Notes: generated from the sequence alone by a model not told the origin. 64,000 nucleotides of DNA from a bacterium (GCA_020350205.1 CP070707.1:2449449-2513448); one strand, 5' to 3'. Counted from the stretch's first letter, positions 55,388 to 64,000 are shown. Program-made: numbers and translations.

Positions 55388-55411
55388 TTAAACCATGAAG
55401 AGAGGTTTATA

Positions 55412-55822
55412 ATGGCAATTAAAAGGAACAGAGAACGGGGCGAACCCGAGATACCCAGTGCCTCTTTGCCGGATATCGTATTTCAGCTCCTGATTTTTTT
55501 CCTGGTTACGACAACTATCGATGTTGATAAAGGTCTCGATCTGGTTCTTCCACCGCCGGGAGATGTGCAGATTGAGCTCGCCAAGAAAAATATTACCAAT
55601 ATATTAATCAATGATGCCGGACAGATACTTATCGATGAAGAAATCATTCCGGTGGAAGAAGTCGATAATATTGTGCGGGATAAATTGCTGGAAAATGACA
55701 AATTAGTAGTCTCTGTAAAAACTGCCCGAAAAACAAAATACGAGATTTACATAAAAGTGATCGATCAGTTGAAAAGGGCCGGAGCCACCCGTATCTCGAT
55801 TGCGGAACCAGAAGAAGCTTAA
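55412..55822 (+). CDS. exbD: ExbD/TolR family protein (first copy)
   Basis: A 136-residue single-pass protein. The N-terminal transmembrane helix carries the conserved Asp in PDIVFQLLIFFLV (residues ~17-29), which is essential for proton flow. A periplasmic domain of about 90 residues follows. AGAGGT precedes the ATG. Start codons of both exbD copies have similar leaders and both proteins begin MAIK, consistent with a tandem duplication. Function: partner of ExbB. Confidence 0.88.
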   Translation: MAIKRNRERGEPEIPSASLPDIVFQLLIFFLVTTTIDVDKGLDLVLPPPGDVQIELAKKNITNILINDAGQILIDEEIIPVEEVDNIVRDKLLENDKLVVSVKTARKTKYEIYIKVIDQLKRAGATRISIAEPEEA

Positions 55823-55871
55823 CCTAATTAAACAATTAGTCACGTGTTGCTAAGGTCAGAGGACGTATATA

Positions 55872-56294
55872 ATGGCAATCAAAATTGAAAAAAAGACCAA
55901 AATGAAAATTGGTATCCCCACTGCCTCCATGCCGGATATTATTTTCCAGTTGCTCATCTTTTTTATGGTGAGTACCGTGTTGCGGGAATATCAAGGTTTA
56001 AAAGTGAGTCTTCCGGAAGCTTCCAGGATTGAAAAATTGCCGACAAAACGCCATGTTACAACAATTTGGGTGGACCGTTTTAACAATGCTGTTATTGATG
56101 ATGTTTCCATAAAGAAAATAACAGATTTACGCGGCATGGTGTATAATAAACTTGTTGATGATCCGCAGTTGATTGTATCATTGCGGGTGGATGAACGTGC
56201 AGACATGGGAATTGTTACGGATATCCAGCAGGAACTTAGGAAAGCTCAGGCATTAAGAATTAATTATTCAGCGCTTCCAACCCACGGAGGTTAG
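55872..56294 (+). CDS. exbD: ExbD/TolR family protein (second copy)
   Basis: A 140-residue paralogue of the previous gene. The N-terminal helix has PDIIFQLLIFFMV with the conserved Asp, and the periplasmic half differs from the first copy (VDRFNNAVIDDVSIKKI). Two different ExbD proteins per operon could form mixed stators, as known for FCB bacteria. AGAGGAC precedes the ATG. The stop is 2 bp from the tonB start. Confidence 0.88.
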   Translation: MAIKIEKKTKMKIGIPTASMPDIIFQLLIFFMVSTVLREYQGLKVSLPEASRIEKLPTKRHVTTIWVDRFNNAVIDDVSIKKITDLRGMVYNKLVDDPQLIVSLRVDERADMGIVTDIQQELRKAQALRINYSALPTHGG

Positions 56295-56296
56295 CG

Positions 56297-56941
56297 ATGG
56301 CAAAACATCAATTTATTTACAAAAATCCCCAGGTGGATTTGAAGCTGAAATTCCGAAGGGTCTTTGAGGCATCCCTGGTGGTGACCCTCCTTGTTACTAT
56401 TTTATTTCTTTATTCATTTAAAAAATTTGAAGCTGGGTACGAACTTGAAAAAACCGTAGATGTCAAGATCGAAACAATTGACATTCCTCAAACAGAACAG
56501 TTTAACCGCCCACCTCCTCCAGCCCGACCATCAATCCCGATTGCATCTGAAGATGAAGATATCCCGGATGAATTGACCATTGAAGAGACCGAAATTGACT
56601 TTACACAGCCCATAGATGAAGCGCCACCACCACCTCCCGAGGAGGAGGAGCCGATTGTTGAATTCTATGCCCTCTCCGAAAAACCGGAAGTCGTCCACCG
56701 GGTAGAACCAGCCTATCCCGATTTAGCCCGGAAAGCAGGCATCGAGGGTATGGTCGTGGTTAAAGTACTGATTGGGACAAAAGGGGATGTGGAAAAAGTG
56801 GAGGTCGTAAAATCTCATCCCATGCTGGATGATGCGGCTATGGATGCAGCCAGGCAGTTCAAATTTAAACCCGGGAAGCAAAGAGATCGCTTTGTAAAGG
56901 TTTGGATGACCATACCATTTACTTTCAGATTGAAAAAATAG
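56297..56941 (+). CDS. tonB: TonB family protein
   Basis: A 214-residue periplasm-spanning protein. One transmembrane helix (about 26-42), a proline/glutamate-rich stalk (about 70-125, with PPPPARPSIPI and PPPPPEEEEPIVEF) and a C-terminal TonB domain from about residue 135 (VEPAYPDLARKAGIEGMVVV, SHPMLDDAAMDAARQFKF). It couples the ExbB/ExbD pump to TonB-dependent receptors, two of which occur in this window (24185, 33753). ACGGAGG precedes the ATG. A terminator follows at 56963. Confidence 0.93.
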   Translation: MAKHQFIYKNPQVDLKLKFRRVFEASLVVTLLVTILFLYSFKKFEAGYELEKTVDVKIETIDIPQTEQFNRPPPPARPSIPIASEDEDIPDELTIEETEIDFTQPIDEAPPPPPEEEEPIVEFYALSEKPEVVHRVEPAYPDLARKAGIEGMVVVKVLIGTKGDVEKVEVVKSHPMLDDAAMDAARQFKFKPGKQRDRFVKVWMTIPFTFRLKK

Positions 56942-56962
56942 TGGATATTCACATTGAGTTTT

Positions 56963-56999
56963 AAAAAGCAGTGTTGTAATCAGCACTGCTTTTTTTTTA
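56963..56999 (+). terminator. Intrinsic terminator after tonB
   Basis: Arms around GCAGTG/CACTGC (56963-56973 with 56984-56994, 10-nt loop) followed by T9. It separates tonB from the second TonB-like gene starting at 57032, so that gene is probably weakly or separately expressed. Confidence 0.88.
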
Positions 57000-57031
57000 T
57001 TATAGACTCAATTGGACGCAAGGGTAGCAGA

Positions 57032-57625
57032 ATGTCTAAATTTGCAATGAAGGAACTTCGCTACAGGCGCACTTTCAAGTTCGCTTTAATTCTGTCACTT
57101 TTTATATGGGCAGTCTTCTTTTATCTGTTTCCAAAATTTAAAATGATCTCACCCTCAGAAGAAAAGCGAATTGATATAAAGATTTATGTAAGTGATATTC
57201 CGCAAACCCTTCAGAAAAATAATGCCACTTCACCGCCACCGGCGAAACCTTATGGGTTTATTCCCATACCTGCCGAAGAGGCAGATTTTCCGGAGGAGAT
57301 CACCTTTTCTACAATTCCGGGATCAGGTAAGGCGACAAGTTTTGCGAGCGGAATCGCACCGGAAGTTCCCCCCAAACCGATTCTTGAAGTCTACCCAACT
57401 GTTTCAGGAGTTTCTTGCTCTGGACATATCCGTTTATTACTTTTGGTCAATAAAAATGGTATTGTAGAATCATTTGAAATTGTTGAAAATACCACCCAAG
57501 CGGACACCTGTGTCGCTTTGGCGATTGAGGCGGCCAAAAAAAGTCGCTGGATCCCTGCCAAGGTAAATAATCGTGCTGTGGATAGCTGGGTGACAAAAAC
57601 CTATAAATTTAATGTCAGACAGTGA
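57032..57625 (+). CDS. TonB-like protein, divergent second copy
   Basis: A 197-residue protein with one transmembrane helix (about 16-32, FALILSLFIWAVFFYLF), a proline-containing stalk and a C-terminal domain resembling TonB (HIRLLLLVNKNGIVESFEIVENT, then AIEAAKKSRWIPA). Two cysteines (in GVSCSGH and in QADTCVAL) might form a disulfide in the periplasm. The YP..AR..GIEG signature of classical TonB is absent. AAGGGTAGCAGA precedes the ATG; an earlier TTG at 56954 would cross the terminator. It may be a partner for a specific receptor. Confidence 0.75.
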   Translation: MSKFAMKELRYRRTFKFALILSLFIWAVFFYLFPKFKMISPSEEKRIDIKIYVSDIPQTLQKNNATSPPPAKPYGFIPIPAEEADFPEEITFSTIPGSGKATSFASGIAPEVPPKPILEVYPTVSGVSCSGHIRLLLLVNKNGIVESFEIVENTTQADTCVALAIEAAKKSRWIPAKVNNRAVDSWVTKTYKFNVRQ

Positions 57626-57630
57626 GATAG

Positions 57631-58866
57631 ATGATGAAAATTGTTCTGTTTGAAGATGCTGACTATCAAAATTTTTTACCTTTAACATATTTCAGACCAG
57701 TCTGGGATTTACGATGCGGAATTTATACCCTGGAAGAAAAGCTAAAGTACTCGTTAGGCACACGCGGTTTTTTCTATTCTGCGAGGGAATATCTGTTAAA
57801 TTTTTATTTACCCCCGTCGCAAAATATTCAGTCGCTACCGAGTGAAGACTGTCTTTTCATCAATGGACGCTTATTATTAAGCGGAGATAACCCTCAAAAA
57901 ATTCTGGATATGCCAGCTGATTCGGTGTTGGTCTCCGGTGATTCTGTTGCAGCATGGCGGACTCCTGGAAAATCTCTACATCAATATTTTTCCAAAGGTA
58001 TCATTCTTGAGGATCGGATACGAAACGATTTTATTACACAAGAGAGTGAATTAAATTTGGTCAAATATCCCTGGGACCTTATTGACCGGAATGGATCGGA
58101 AATTGTGAGTGATGCCAAATTTTCGGCTAATTTGGGGCAACTGGAAGGGACCATTGACGATGGGGTTCATATTTTGGGGAAAGAAAATGTATATGTATCA
58201 GAAGCAGCGCGGGTGATGCCTGGTGTGGTGATTGACGCAACCGCCGGACCGGTATGGATCGACCAGAATGCCCGAATCATGCCTCAGGCGGTGTTGGAAG
58301 GACCTATTGCTGTTGGGCGGGATTCCGTAGTTAAAATTGCCGCTAAAATCTACGAAAATGTCACCATTGGACCCGTTTGCAAGGTAGGTGGCGAGGTTGA
58401 AGAATCAATTTTTCACAGTTATTCCAATAAACAGCATGATGGATTTCTGGGACATTCCTATCTGGGTTCCTGGATAAATATAGGTGCAGACACCAACAAT
58501 TCAGATTTAAAGAATAATTACGGTGAAATTTCAGTACTTTTAAATAATCGCAAAATTAACACAGGTAAGCGGTTTTTAGGCGCCATCATTGGTGATCACA
58601 CTAAAACCTCTATTAATACCATGATAAATACCGGCAGTGTTATTGGAGTATGTTGTAACATTTTTGGCGAAGGATTTCCCCCCAAATTTGTTCCCTCCTT
58701 TTCATGGGGAGGAAGTGCCGGATTTCAAAATTATGATTTTGAGAAGGCCTTGCAGGTCTCTAAAATAGTGATGGAACGGCGTAAAGTTTCTTTTACTGAG
58801 AATCAGCGTAGACTATTTCAGGCGGTAAAAGACCTCTCTATCGAAGTGGAACGGAAAACAGCGTAA
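57631..58866 (+). CDS. GlmU-like putative sugar nucleotidyltransferase
   Basis: A 411-residue protein with an N-terminal region similar to GlmU-like proteins (IVLFEDADYQNFLPLTYFRPVWDLRCGI) and a left-handed beta-helix of hexapeptide repeats in the C-terminal half (about 180-330, with IDQNARIMPQAVLEGPIAVG and NIGADTNNSDLKNNYG). The classical GxGT...K nucleotide loop of GlmU is not seen, so transferase activity is uncertain. It precedes a ROK kinase and an LD-carboxypeptidase, suggesting cell-wall sugar metabolism. The ATG is 57631 or 57634. Confidence 0.7.
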   Translation: MMKIVLFEDADYQNFLPLTYFRPVWDLRCGIYTLEEKLKYSLGTRGFFYSAREYLLNFYLPPSQNIQSLPSEDCLFINGRLLLSGDNPQKILDMPADSVLVSGDSVAAWRTPGKSLHQYFSKGIILEDRIRNDFITQESELNLVKYPWDLIDRNGSEIVSDAKFSANLGQLEGTIDDGVHILGKENVYVSEAARVMPGVVIDATAGPVWIDQNARIMPQAVLEGPIAVGRDSVVKIAAKIYENVTIGPVCKVGGEVEESIFHSYSNKQHDGFLGHSYLGSWINIGADTNNSDLKNNYGEISVLLNNRKINTGKRFLGAIIGDHTKTSINTMINTGSVIGVCCNIFGEGFPPKFVPSFSWGGSAGFQNYDFEKALQVSKIVMERRKVSFTENQRRLFQAVKDLSIEVERKTA

Positions 58867-58871
58867 TCAGT

Positions 58872-59825
58872 ATGAAAAAACTTTATGCTATAGGAATTGA
58901 TATTGGCGGGACAGCCATTAAGCATGGGATCTGTTCTTCAGAAGGAATTCTGATACAGCACGATTCTATTCCCACCCCGGCGGATGCTCCCAAAGCGATC
59001 ATCCTGCAAAAAATTTTTGAAGTCATTTCACAAAACCTTGCCTTATCCCAAGAACAGGGAATGCCCATCTCTGCGGTGGGCGTGGGCACTCCGGGAAGTG
59101 TTGACATCGAACGTGGTTACCTGATGGGCAGCACGCCGAATTTTAAACACTGGCGGAATGTTGCTATTGCAGAATCCATTAAACATCGTTTTGATCTTCC
59201 GGTTTTTGCTGACAACGATGCAAATTTAATGGCCTTTGGAGAATTTTCTTTCGGGGCCGGTAAAGAAAAAAAAGATGTTATTTGTTTGACCCTGGGTACC
59301 GGAATCGGCGGTGGAATTATTATTGATGGAGAAATTTATCGCGGGAGTTTTTACGCAGGTTCTGAATTAGGGCACATGTCCATCGATTATAAAGGCAGAC
59401 AGTGTAATTGCGGCGGTCAGGGTTGTTTGGAGAGATATGCCTCGGCGACTGCACTTATTCAGGACTATAATCTGGAAAATCCAAAAAACCCGGTATCGGG
59501 AACAAAACAGATTTTTCTTCTGGCGAAGGCAAAGGATAAAATTGCTCAGAAGGTTATAAAAAATTTTGTTTCCTATCTGGCAGCGGGGATCGCCAATGTG
59601 GTAAATATTTTCAATCCGGAAATGATTATTATTGGTGGGGGAGTAAGTAAAGCTGGTGCGGTGTTTATTGAGGATATCAGGGATGCCTGCCAAAAAAGAG
59701 CGATGCCCGTCAGCTTCAAAAATGTGGAGATTGTGGGTGCGACATTAGGAAATGATGCCGGCATGATGGGAGCGACCGCTTTTGCTTTGAAATCTTTAGG
59801 TAAAAAGGGTGTTGTTACTTCATGA
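58872..59825 (+). CDS. ROK family sugar kinase (glucokinase-like)
   Basis: A 317-residue cytosolic kinase with ATP motif GIDIGGTAIKHGI at the N-terminus, a second phosphate motif LGTGIGGGIIIDGE, the sugar-binding stretch SELGHMSIDYKG and the zinc motif CNCGGQGCLE of the ROK family. It phosphorylates glucose or an N-acetylated aminosugar. It overlaps the next gene by 4 bp, so the two are coupled; the LD-carboxypeptidase neighbour favours a peptidoglycan-derived sugar, which is inference. Confidence 0.92.
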   Translation: MKKLYAIGIDIGGTAIKHGICSSEGILIQHDSIPTPADAPKAIILQKIFEVISQNLALSQEQGMPISAVGVGTPGSVDIERGYLMGSTPNFKHWRNVAIAESIKHRFDLPVFADNDANLMAFGEFSFGAGKEKKDVICLTLGTGIGGGIIIDGEIYRGSFYAGSELGHMSIDYKGRQCNCGGQGCLERYASATALIQDYNLENPKNPVSGTKQIFLLAKAKDKIAQKVIKNFVSYLAAGIANVVNIFNPEMIIIGGGVSKAGAVFIEDIRDACQKRAMPVSFKNVEIVGATLGNDAGMMGATAFALKSLGKKGVVTS

Positions 59826-60712
59826 GTCGTATTCTAAAGGCCGGAGATAAAATCGGATTGGTGGCTCCTGCTGGTCATGTGACACCTTCCGAGATTCGTA
59901 AAGGAATTAAAGTACTCACCGATCAGGGTTTTTACATAAAAGAATCAGATCACCTGTATACCAAATATCGCTATTTTTCAGGTAAAGTTCAGGAACGAGT
60001 AAGCGACCTGCATAGCATGCTAAGCGATAAAGATATAAAAGTAATTATCGCAGTGCGAGGTGGATCGGGGAGTAGCCAATTATTACCACATCTCAATTTC
60101 AATTTATGGAAAAAGTATCCCAAACTTTTTGTTGGATTTAGTGATATTACCTCCCTGCAGTGGGCGCTTTGGAAAAAAGCCGGTTTATTCTCTTTCTCGG
60201 GAATGGCCTTAACCCTTCAATTACATAATAGAAATCCTTATCAGCAATTGTTTTTAGACCATATTAAGGGTAAACGACGATCTATCCTTGCAAAAGATTT
60301 ACATCATAAGAATATCGTGATTCTTCGCAAGGGGAGAGCTGAGGGCATTCTATTGGGAGGCAATCTTTCCATTATTGTCAGTCTATTGGGTACTCCATAT
60401 TTTCCAACAAAAAACCAAAGCCTCTTGTTTTTTGTTGAGGAAATCAATGAGCCTCTTTACCGCATTGAACGGGCATTTGTGCAGCTTGCCCAGGCCGGAT
60501 TTTTTAAGAATCTTAAAGGCTTGGTTCTGGGAAAATTTATGTTTAAAAATCGATTCATTAATATTTGGCCAATTATCAGGCCATTGATCCCGGAAAATAT
60601 TCCCATTATTTCAAATTTCCCTTATGGCCATTTTGCATCATCATGTGCTTTTCCAATTGGTGTTCAAGCTACTTTGTCCACGGATCCCTTAAAAATTACC
60701 TGGCAATATTAA
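59822..60712 (+). CDS. ldcA: LD-carboxypeptidase (murein tetrapeptide carboxypeptidase, S66)
   Basis: A 296-residue S66 peptidase that trims the terminal D-Ala from murein tetrapeptides during cell-wall recycling. The motifs VAPAGHV, AVRGGSGSSQLLP, GFSDIT (nucleophile Ser), VEEINEPLYRIERA (Glu) and FPYGH (His) match the family's Ser-Glu-His triad. No signal peptide, so it is cytoplasmic as expected for recycling. It overlaps the ROK kinase stop (ATGA). It is followed by 170 bp of AT-rich sequence before purN. Confidence 0.88.
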   Translation: MSRILKAGDKIGLVAPAGHVTPSEIRKGIKVLTDQGFYIKESDHLYTKYRYFSGKVQERVSDLHSMLSDKDIKVIIAVRGGSGSSQLLPHLNFNLWKKYPKLFVGFSDITSLQWALWKKAGLFSFSGMALTLQLHNRNPYQQLFLDHIKGKRRSILAKDLHHKNIVILRKGRAEGILLGGNLSIIVSLLGTPYFPTKNQSLLFFVEEINEPLYRIERAFVQLAQAGFFKNLKGLVLGKFMFKNRFINIWPIIRPLIPENIPIISNFPYGHFASSCAFPIGVQATLSTDPLKITWQY

Positions 60713-60882
60713 CCATTTTGGGAAACAAAATGCTTAATCATTTGCTTAAATTATGGATCTTGGATGAATTTATACTCACTGGGTTATCCTCTACCTCTGC
60801 AGGTTGATATAAATAGTTATTTCTTTTATTATTTACATTTGACACATCCTAAACTACATATTATATTTTTTGCTTAATTATA

Positions 60883-61515
60883 TTGGGTCTTCAATTGAAA
60901 AAGATAGCGGTATTCGCTTCTGGTCGGGGAAGTAATTATATAAAAATATATGAGAATATAAAGAGAGGTGAAATTCCTGCGGAAGTTTGCTGCATGATTA
61001 CCGATAATGCTTCTGCTTCTGCCATCGGCTTCTCTAAATCTGAAAATATTCCCGTTTTTATCGTTCATCCAAAAAATTATGATAATCCCGCTTCTTTTGG
61101 AATTGAATTGCTAAAGATCTTGGATAAATATGCGATAGAATGGATAGTCTTGGCAGGGTATTTGAAGAAGATCCCTGATAATGTGGTGAAGACTTTTTCG
61201 AATAAAATAGTAAACATTCATCCCGCTCTGCTGCCATCATTCGGGGGGAAGGGAATGTATGGTTTAAATGTGCATGAAGCAGTTTTAAAATCAGGGGCGA
61301 AAATCAGTGGAGTTACCATTCATCTTGTCAATGAAATATTTGACTCCGGCCCTATTGTGATGCAGCAGGCAGTCGATATTGAGGCATGTTACACTCCTGA
61401 AGAGATTGCTAAACGGGTCTTAAAAGTTGAACATATCCTGTACTCACAGGCACTGAAAAAATTATTATCAGGACCATTTCATATTGATTTCAATAGAGTG
61501 GTATTTGAAGAATAA
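60883..61515 (+). CDS. purN: Phosphoribosylglycinamide formyltransferase
   Basis: A 210-residue GAR transformylase that uses 10-formyl-tetrahydrofolate. The N-terminal motif is ASGRGSN. The catalytic NIHPALLPSF (Asn and His) and FDSGPIV (Asp) are intact. The start is not an ATG: TTG at 60883 or 60895 are the only sensible choices, with no clear ribosome site. It is followed by purH, so it forms a short purine unit. Confidence 0.93.
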   Translation: MGLQLKKIAVFASGRGSNYIKIYENIKRGEIPAEVCCMITDNASASAIGFSKSENIPVFIVHPKNYDNPASFGIELLKILDKYAIEWIVLAGYLKKIPDNVVKTFSNKIVNIHPALLPSFGGKGMYGLNVHEAVLKSGAKISGVTIHLVNEIFDSGPIVMQQAVDIEACYTPEEIAKRVLKVEHILYSQALKKLLSGPFHIDFNRVVFEE

Positions 61516-61551
61516 TGAGATACCTAGGTAGAACCGCTAGCAGATGCTTTT

Positions 61552-63114
61552 ATGAATAATAAAACGATAAACATTAAGCGTGCTCTGATAAGTTGCTGGG
61601 ATAAATCGGGACTGATTCCTCTGGCTGGCCAACTGGCAGGTTCCGGAGTAGAAATAATATCCAGTGGGGGAACGTATAATTTTCTCACTGAAAATAAAAT
61701 CCCGGTTACCAAAGTGGAAGAGATCACCCGATTCAAGGAAATCTTGAATGGTCGGGTTAAAACCCTTCACCCTTTCATTCATGGTGCTATCCTTGCCAAA
61801 AGAACACCCGAGCACCTTAAAGAATTACGGAAAGAGAAAATTGAACCGATTGATCTGGTGATTGTAAATCTCTATCCGTTCGTTTCGCAAGTTAAAAAAG
61901 AGCATTCGCTATCGGAAATGATTGAATTGATAGATATTGGTGGACCTGCCATGCTTCGGGCGGCAGCTAAAAATTATGAATATGTGGTAGTGCTGCATCA
62001 TCCGAATCAATATTCACACTTTATGGAAATCTGGGAGCAGAATCAGCACTCCATAACCGTCCAGGAAAGTTTGTTACTGGCAAAAGAAGTCTTTTTTCAT
62101 ACAGCATATTATGATGCCCAAATATTTCAATACTTGGAAAACCTGCAAGCGACCGGCAAAATTCCCGAAAGAATTACCCGTTTTTATCATAAGTCTCGCA
62201 ATCTCAGATATGGGGAAAATCCACATCAAGTGGCTGCTTATTTTAAATCGGCAAACGACGATAATAATTCAGATGATAATCCGCAGCAATTATGGGGTAA
62301 GGAAATGTCCTACAACAATTATGTGGATGCCGCATCTGCGATATCTTTAGTTTATGAGTTTGAAGAACCGGCGGTAGCTATTATTAAACATACCAATCCT
62401 TGCGGAATGTCAATCGATTCAAATCTTTGTATTGCTTTTGAGAAAGCACGAGCAGGAGATCCGATTTCTGCCTTCGGTGGAATTGTGGCCTCTAACCGGA
62501 TGATTGATACGGAAACGGCTCGGCTAATTAAGGAAACATTCTTTGAATGCATTATTGCTCCTGACTACTCGGGGGAAGGTCTAAAAATATTGCAGGGGAA
62601 AAAGAACTTGCGGATCCTTAAAAATAAGTTATCCGGATCTGCCCAGTCGTTACTTGAATTAAAAGCAGTGGGAGCGGGATTATTGGTACAAGAAACAGAC
62701 CGGCAGACCTTTGATTCCGAAAAAATACAACAGATAGGGAAGAGAAAACCGACCGCAGCAGAAGAAAATGATTTATATTTTGCCTGGAAGGTCGTAAAAC
62801 ACGTAAAATCCAACGCAATTGTTTTCGCAAAAAATGGCCAGGTGATCGGGGTTGGCGCGGGTCAAATGTCACGTGTTGATTCAGTTAAACTGGCACGGCA
62901 AAAAGCCGAGGCATTGGGACATGATCTGCGCGGGGCGGTGATGGCTTCGGATGCGTTTTTTCCTTTTAGAGATGGGATTGATGAAGCTGCCCAGGCCGGG
63001 ATTGCGGCGGTGATCCAACCGGGTGGATCTGTTCGGGATCAGGAAGTCATTGACGCTGTTCAGGAACATCAAATGGTAATGATATTAACTCACATGCGGC
63101 ATTTTAAGCATTGA
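61552..63114 (+). CDS. purH: Bifunctional AICAR transformylase / IMP cyclohydrolase
   Basis: A 520-residue enzyme for the last two purine steps. The N-terminal IMP cyclohydrolase domain (about 1-195) has [15 protein letters not shown] and the [10 protein letters not shown] segment. The C-terminal AICAR formyltransferase domain has RYGENPHQ, the catalytic Lys-His pair in KHTNPCGMS and the terminal stretch [11 protein letters not shown]. The ATG at 61552 is 37 bp after purN. The length is normal. Confidence 0.97.
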   Translation: MNNKTINIKRALISCWDKSGLIPLAGQLAGSGVEIISSGGTYNFLTENKIPVTKVEEITRFKEILNGRVKTLHPFIHGAILAKRTPEHLKELRKEKIEPIDLVIVNLYPFVSQVKKEHSLSEMIELIDIGGPAMLRAAAKNYEYVVVLHHPNQYSHFMEIWEQNQHSITVQESLLLAKEVFFHTAYYDAQIFQYLENLQATGKIPERITRFYHKSRNLRYGENPHQVAAYFKSANDDNNSDDNPQQLWGKEMSYNNYVDAASAISLVYEFEEPAVAIIKHTNPCGMSIDSNLCIAFEKARAGDPISAFGGIVASNRMIDTETARLIKETFFECIIAPDYSGEGLKILQGKKNLRILKNKLSGSAQSLLELKAVGAGLLVQETDRQTFDSEKIQQIGKRKPTAAEENDLYFAWKVVKHVKSNAIVFAKNGQVIGVGAGQMSRVDSVKLARQKAEALGHDLRGAVMASDAFFPFRDGIDEAAQAGIAAVIQPGGSVRDQEVIDAVQEHQMVMILTHMRHFKH

Positions 63115-63136
63115 TAGGTAAACTTAGGGAGCATTT

Positions 63137-64000
63137 ATGGCAATCAGTTTTTTAAATTTTTTATCTAATGATATCGGTATCGATCTCGGTACAGCAAATA
63201 CGCTCATATATGTAAAAAATCGTGGTATCATTGTCAATGAACCTTCCATTGTGGCAATAGAAGAGAACAGCGGAAAGGTTTTGGCAGTTGGCAAGGAAGC
63301 CCGGGAAATGTATGGCAGGACACACCAGGATATTATCACCATCCGCCCACTGAAAGACGGGGTGATTGCAGATTTTGAAGCCACCGAAGTGATGATGCGT
63401 GAATTTATAAAGAAAGCTAAAGTGAACCGGATATCCATCGGTAAAATAGTGGTTTGTGTCCCTTCGGGAATTACCGAAGTTGAAAAAAGAGCCGTTCGGG
63501 ACAGTGCTGAAAGAGCCGGCGCGCGTGAAGTCTATCTGGTTGCAGAGGCCATGGCATCGGCGGTGGGAATTGGATTAGATATCGAAAAACCGGTCGGAAA
63601 TATGATTGTGGACATCGGCGGCGGGACGTGTGAAATAGCAATTATATCACTGGGAGGGATTGTCTTACATACGTCCATCCGCATTGCCGGTGATGAAATG
63701 AATGAGGCTATTGTACAATATTTTAAGAAAAATTATAACCTGTTAATCGGGGAAAAAACGGCAGAACTTTTAAAATGTGAAATAGGATCGGTGATGGCTC
63801 TGGAGGAAGAAATTACCACCCAGGTAAAGGGGCGAGATCTTATTGATGGAATACCCAAAACAGTTGAGGTTAATTCTGCAGAAATTCGGGAAGCACTTAT
63901 GGATCCTGTCAACACAATTGTTGAATCTGTCCGCTTAACCCTGGAAAGAACCCCGCCTGAATTGGCATCGGATATTCTGGATCACGGTATCATTCTCACC
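63137..64000 (+). CDS. mreB: Rod shape-determining protein MreB, N-terminal part, cut by window edge
   Basis: The first 288 codons of an actin-like protein that guides the elongation machinery. The nucleotide-binding motifs are IGIDLGTANTLIY (phosphate 1), the segment around VVCVPSGITEVEKRAV, and DIGGGTCEIAIISLGG (phosphate 2). GGGAG lies 6 nt before the ATG. It begins 22 bp after purH. The rest, including the C-terminal subdomain, is outside the window. It indicates a rod-shaped cell. Confidence 0.96.
   Translation, partial: MAISFLNFLSNDIGIDLGTANTLIYVKNRGIIVNEPSIVAIEENSGKVLAVGKEAREMYGRTHQDIITIRPLKDGVIADFEATEVMMREFIKKAKVNRISIGKIVVCVPSGITEVEKRAVRDSAERAGAREVYLVAEAMASAVGIGLDIEKPVGNMIVDIGGGTCEIAIISLGGIVLHTSIRIAGDEMNEAIVQYFKKNYNLLIGEKTAELLKCEIGSVMALEEEITTQVKGRDLIDGIPKTVEVNSAEIREALMDPVNTIVESVRLTLERTPPELASDILDHGIILT

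Noticed and set aside
56954..57031. Longer start (TTG) for the second TonB-like protein
   Set aside because: The added codons would translate the terminator of the tonB operon; the ATG at 57032 has a ribosome site.
1..64000. Search for CRISPR arrays, insertion sequences, phage or toxin-antitoxin genes
   Set aside because: No regularly spaced direct repeats, transposase motifs, integrase or phage structural genes were seen anywhere in the window.

Overview
This 64 kb window is a bacterial chromosome segment of roughly 43-45% GC (by eye). It is densely coded and shows no insertion sequences, phage genes or CRISPR arrays. The best guess for the host is a member of the FCB superphylum outside classical Bacteroidetes, such as Marinimicrobia/SAR406, Calditrichaeota, Ignavibacteria or KSB1-like lineages. 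The grounds are: (i) secreted proteins ending in type IX-style sorting domains (a YPNPFNP motif followed by a beta-sandwich); (ii) a PorV/PorQ-family outer-membrane protein; (iii) two TonB-dependent receptors with an N-terminal carboxypeptidase-regulatory-like domain; (iv) a large pyruvate:ferredoxin oxidoreductase, which suggests anaerobic or microaerobic metabolism. No 16S rRNA is present, so the phylum call is inference.

Layout. 1-10.5 kb (minus strand) is one long translation/RNA operon: rimP-nusA-L7Ae-like-infB-DUF503-rbfA-truB-ribF-rpsO-pnp, a terminator, then an M16 zinc peptidase cut by the window edge. Its leader carries a promoter-like sequence followed at once by an intrinsic terminator. 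10.8-20 kb (plus) holds a PHP metallohydrolase, a UbiA prenyltransferase and a geranylgeranyl reductase, then ftsY, a MerR regulator, tRNA-Pro(GGG), an overlapping glycosyltransferase-pcm-DUF368 group and a secreted transglutaminase. 20-24 kb (minus) holds threonine aldolase-trkA-trkH. 24-27.5 kb (minus) holds a TonB-dependent receptor and an RsbW-like kinase.

27.5-38.8 kb (plus) is the most distinctive part. It has six consecutive envelope genes: two secreted proteins with sorting-type C-termini, an Fn3-like lipoprotein, a 949-residue TonB-dependent receptor, a PorV-like protein and an NHL-propeller lipoprotein. 38.8-44.4 kb holds an APC permease, a cold-shock gene with a structured leader, an aldehyde dehydrogenase and a NatAB-type ABC exporter. 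45-52.8 kb holds nifJ and a dihydroorotate-dehydrogenase-like flavoprotein, an MFS permease, a membrane-anchored metallopeptidase and a pyruvoyl-dependent arginine decarboxylase. 53-57.6 kb holds a C-terminal processing peptidase and the energising system exbB-exbD-exbD-tonB with a second TonB-like protein. 57.6-64 kb holds a GlmU-like protein, a ROK kinase, an LD-carboxypeptidase, purN, purH and the start of mreB.

The window therefore contains both the energy-transducing complex (ExbB/ExbD/TonB) and two of its likely clients (the TonB-dependent receptors). It also has a set of surface proteins plausibly exported by a type IX-like route, although no core type IX secretion component other than the PorV-like protein is present. 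All gene functions are read from motifs and domain order; no database search was run.
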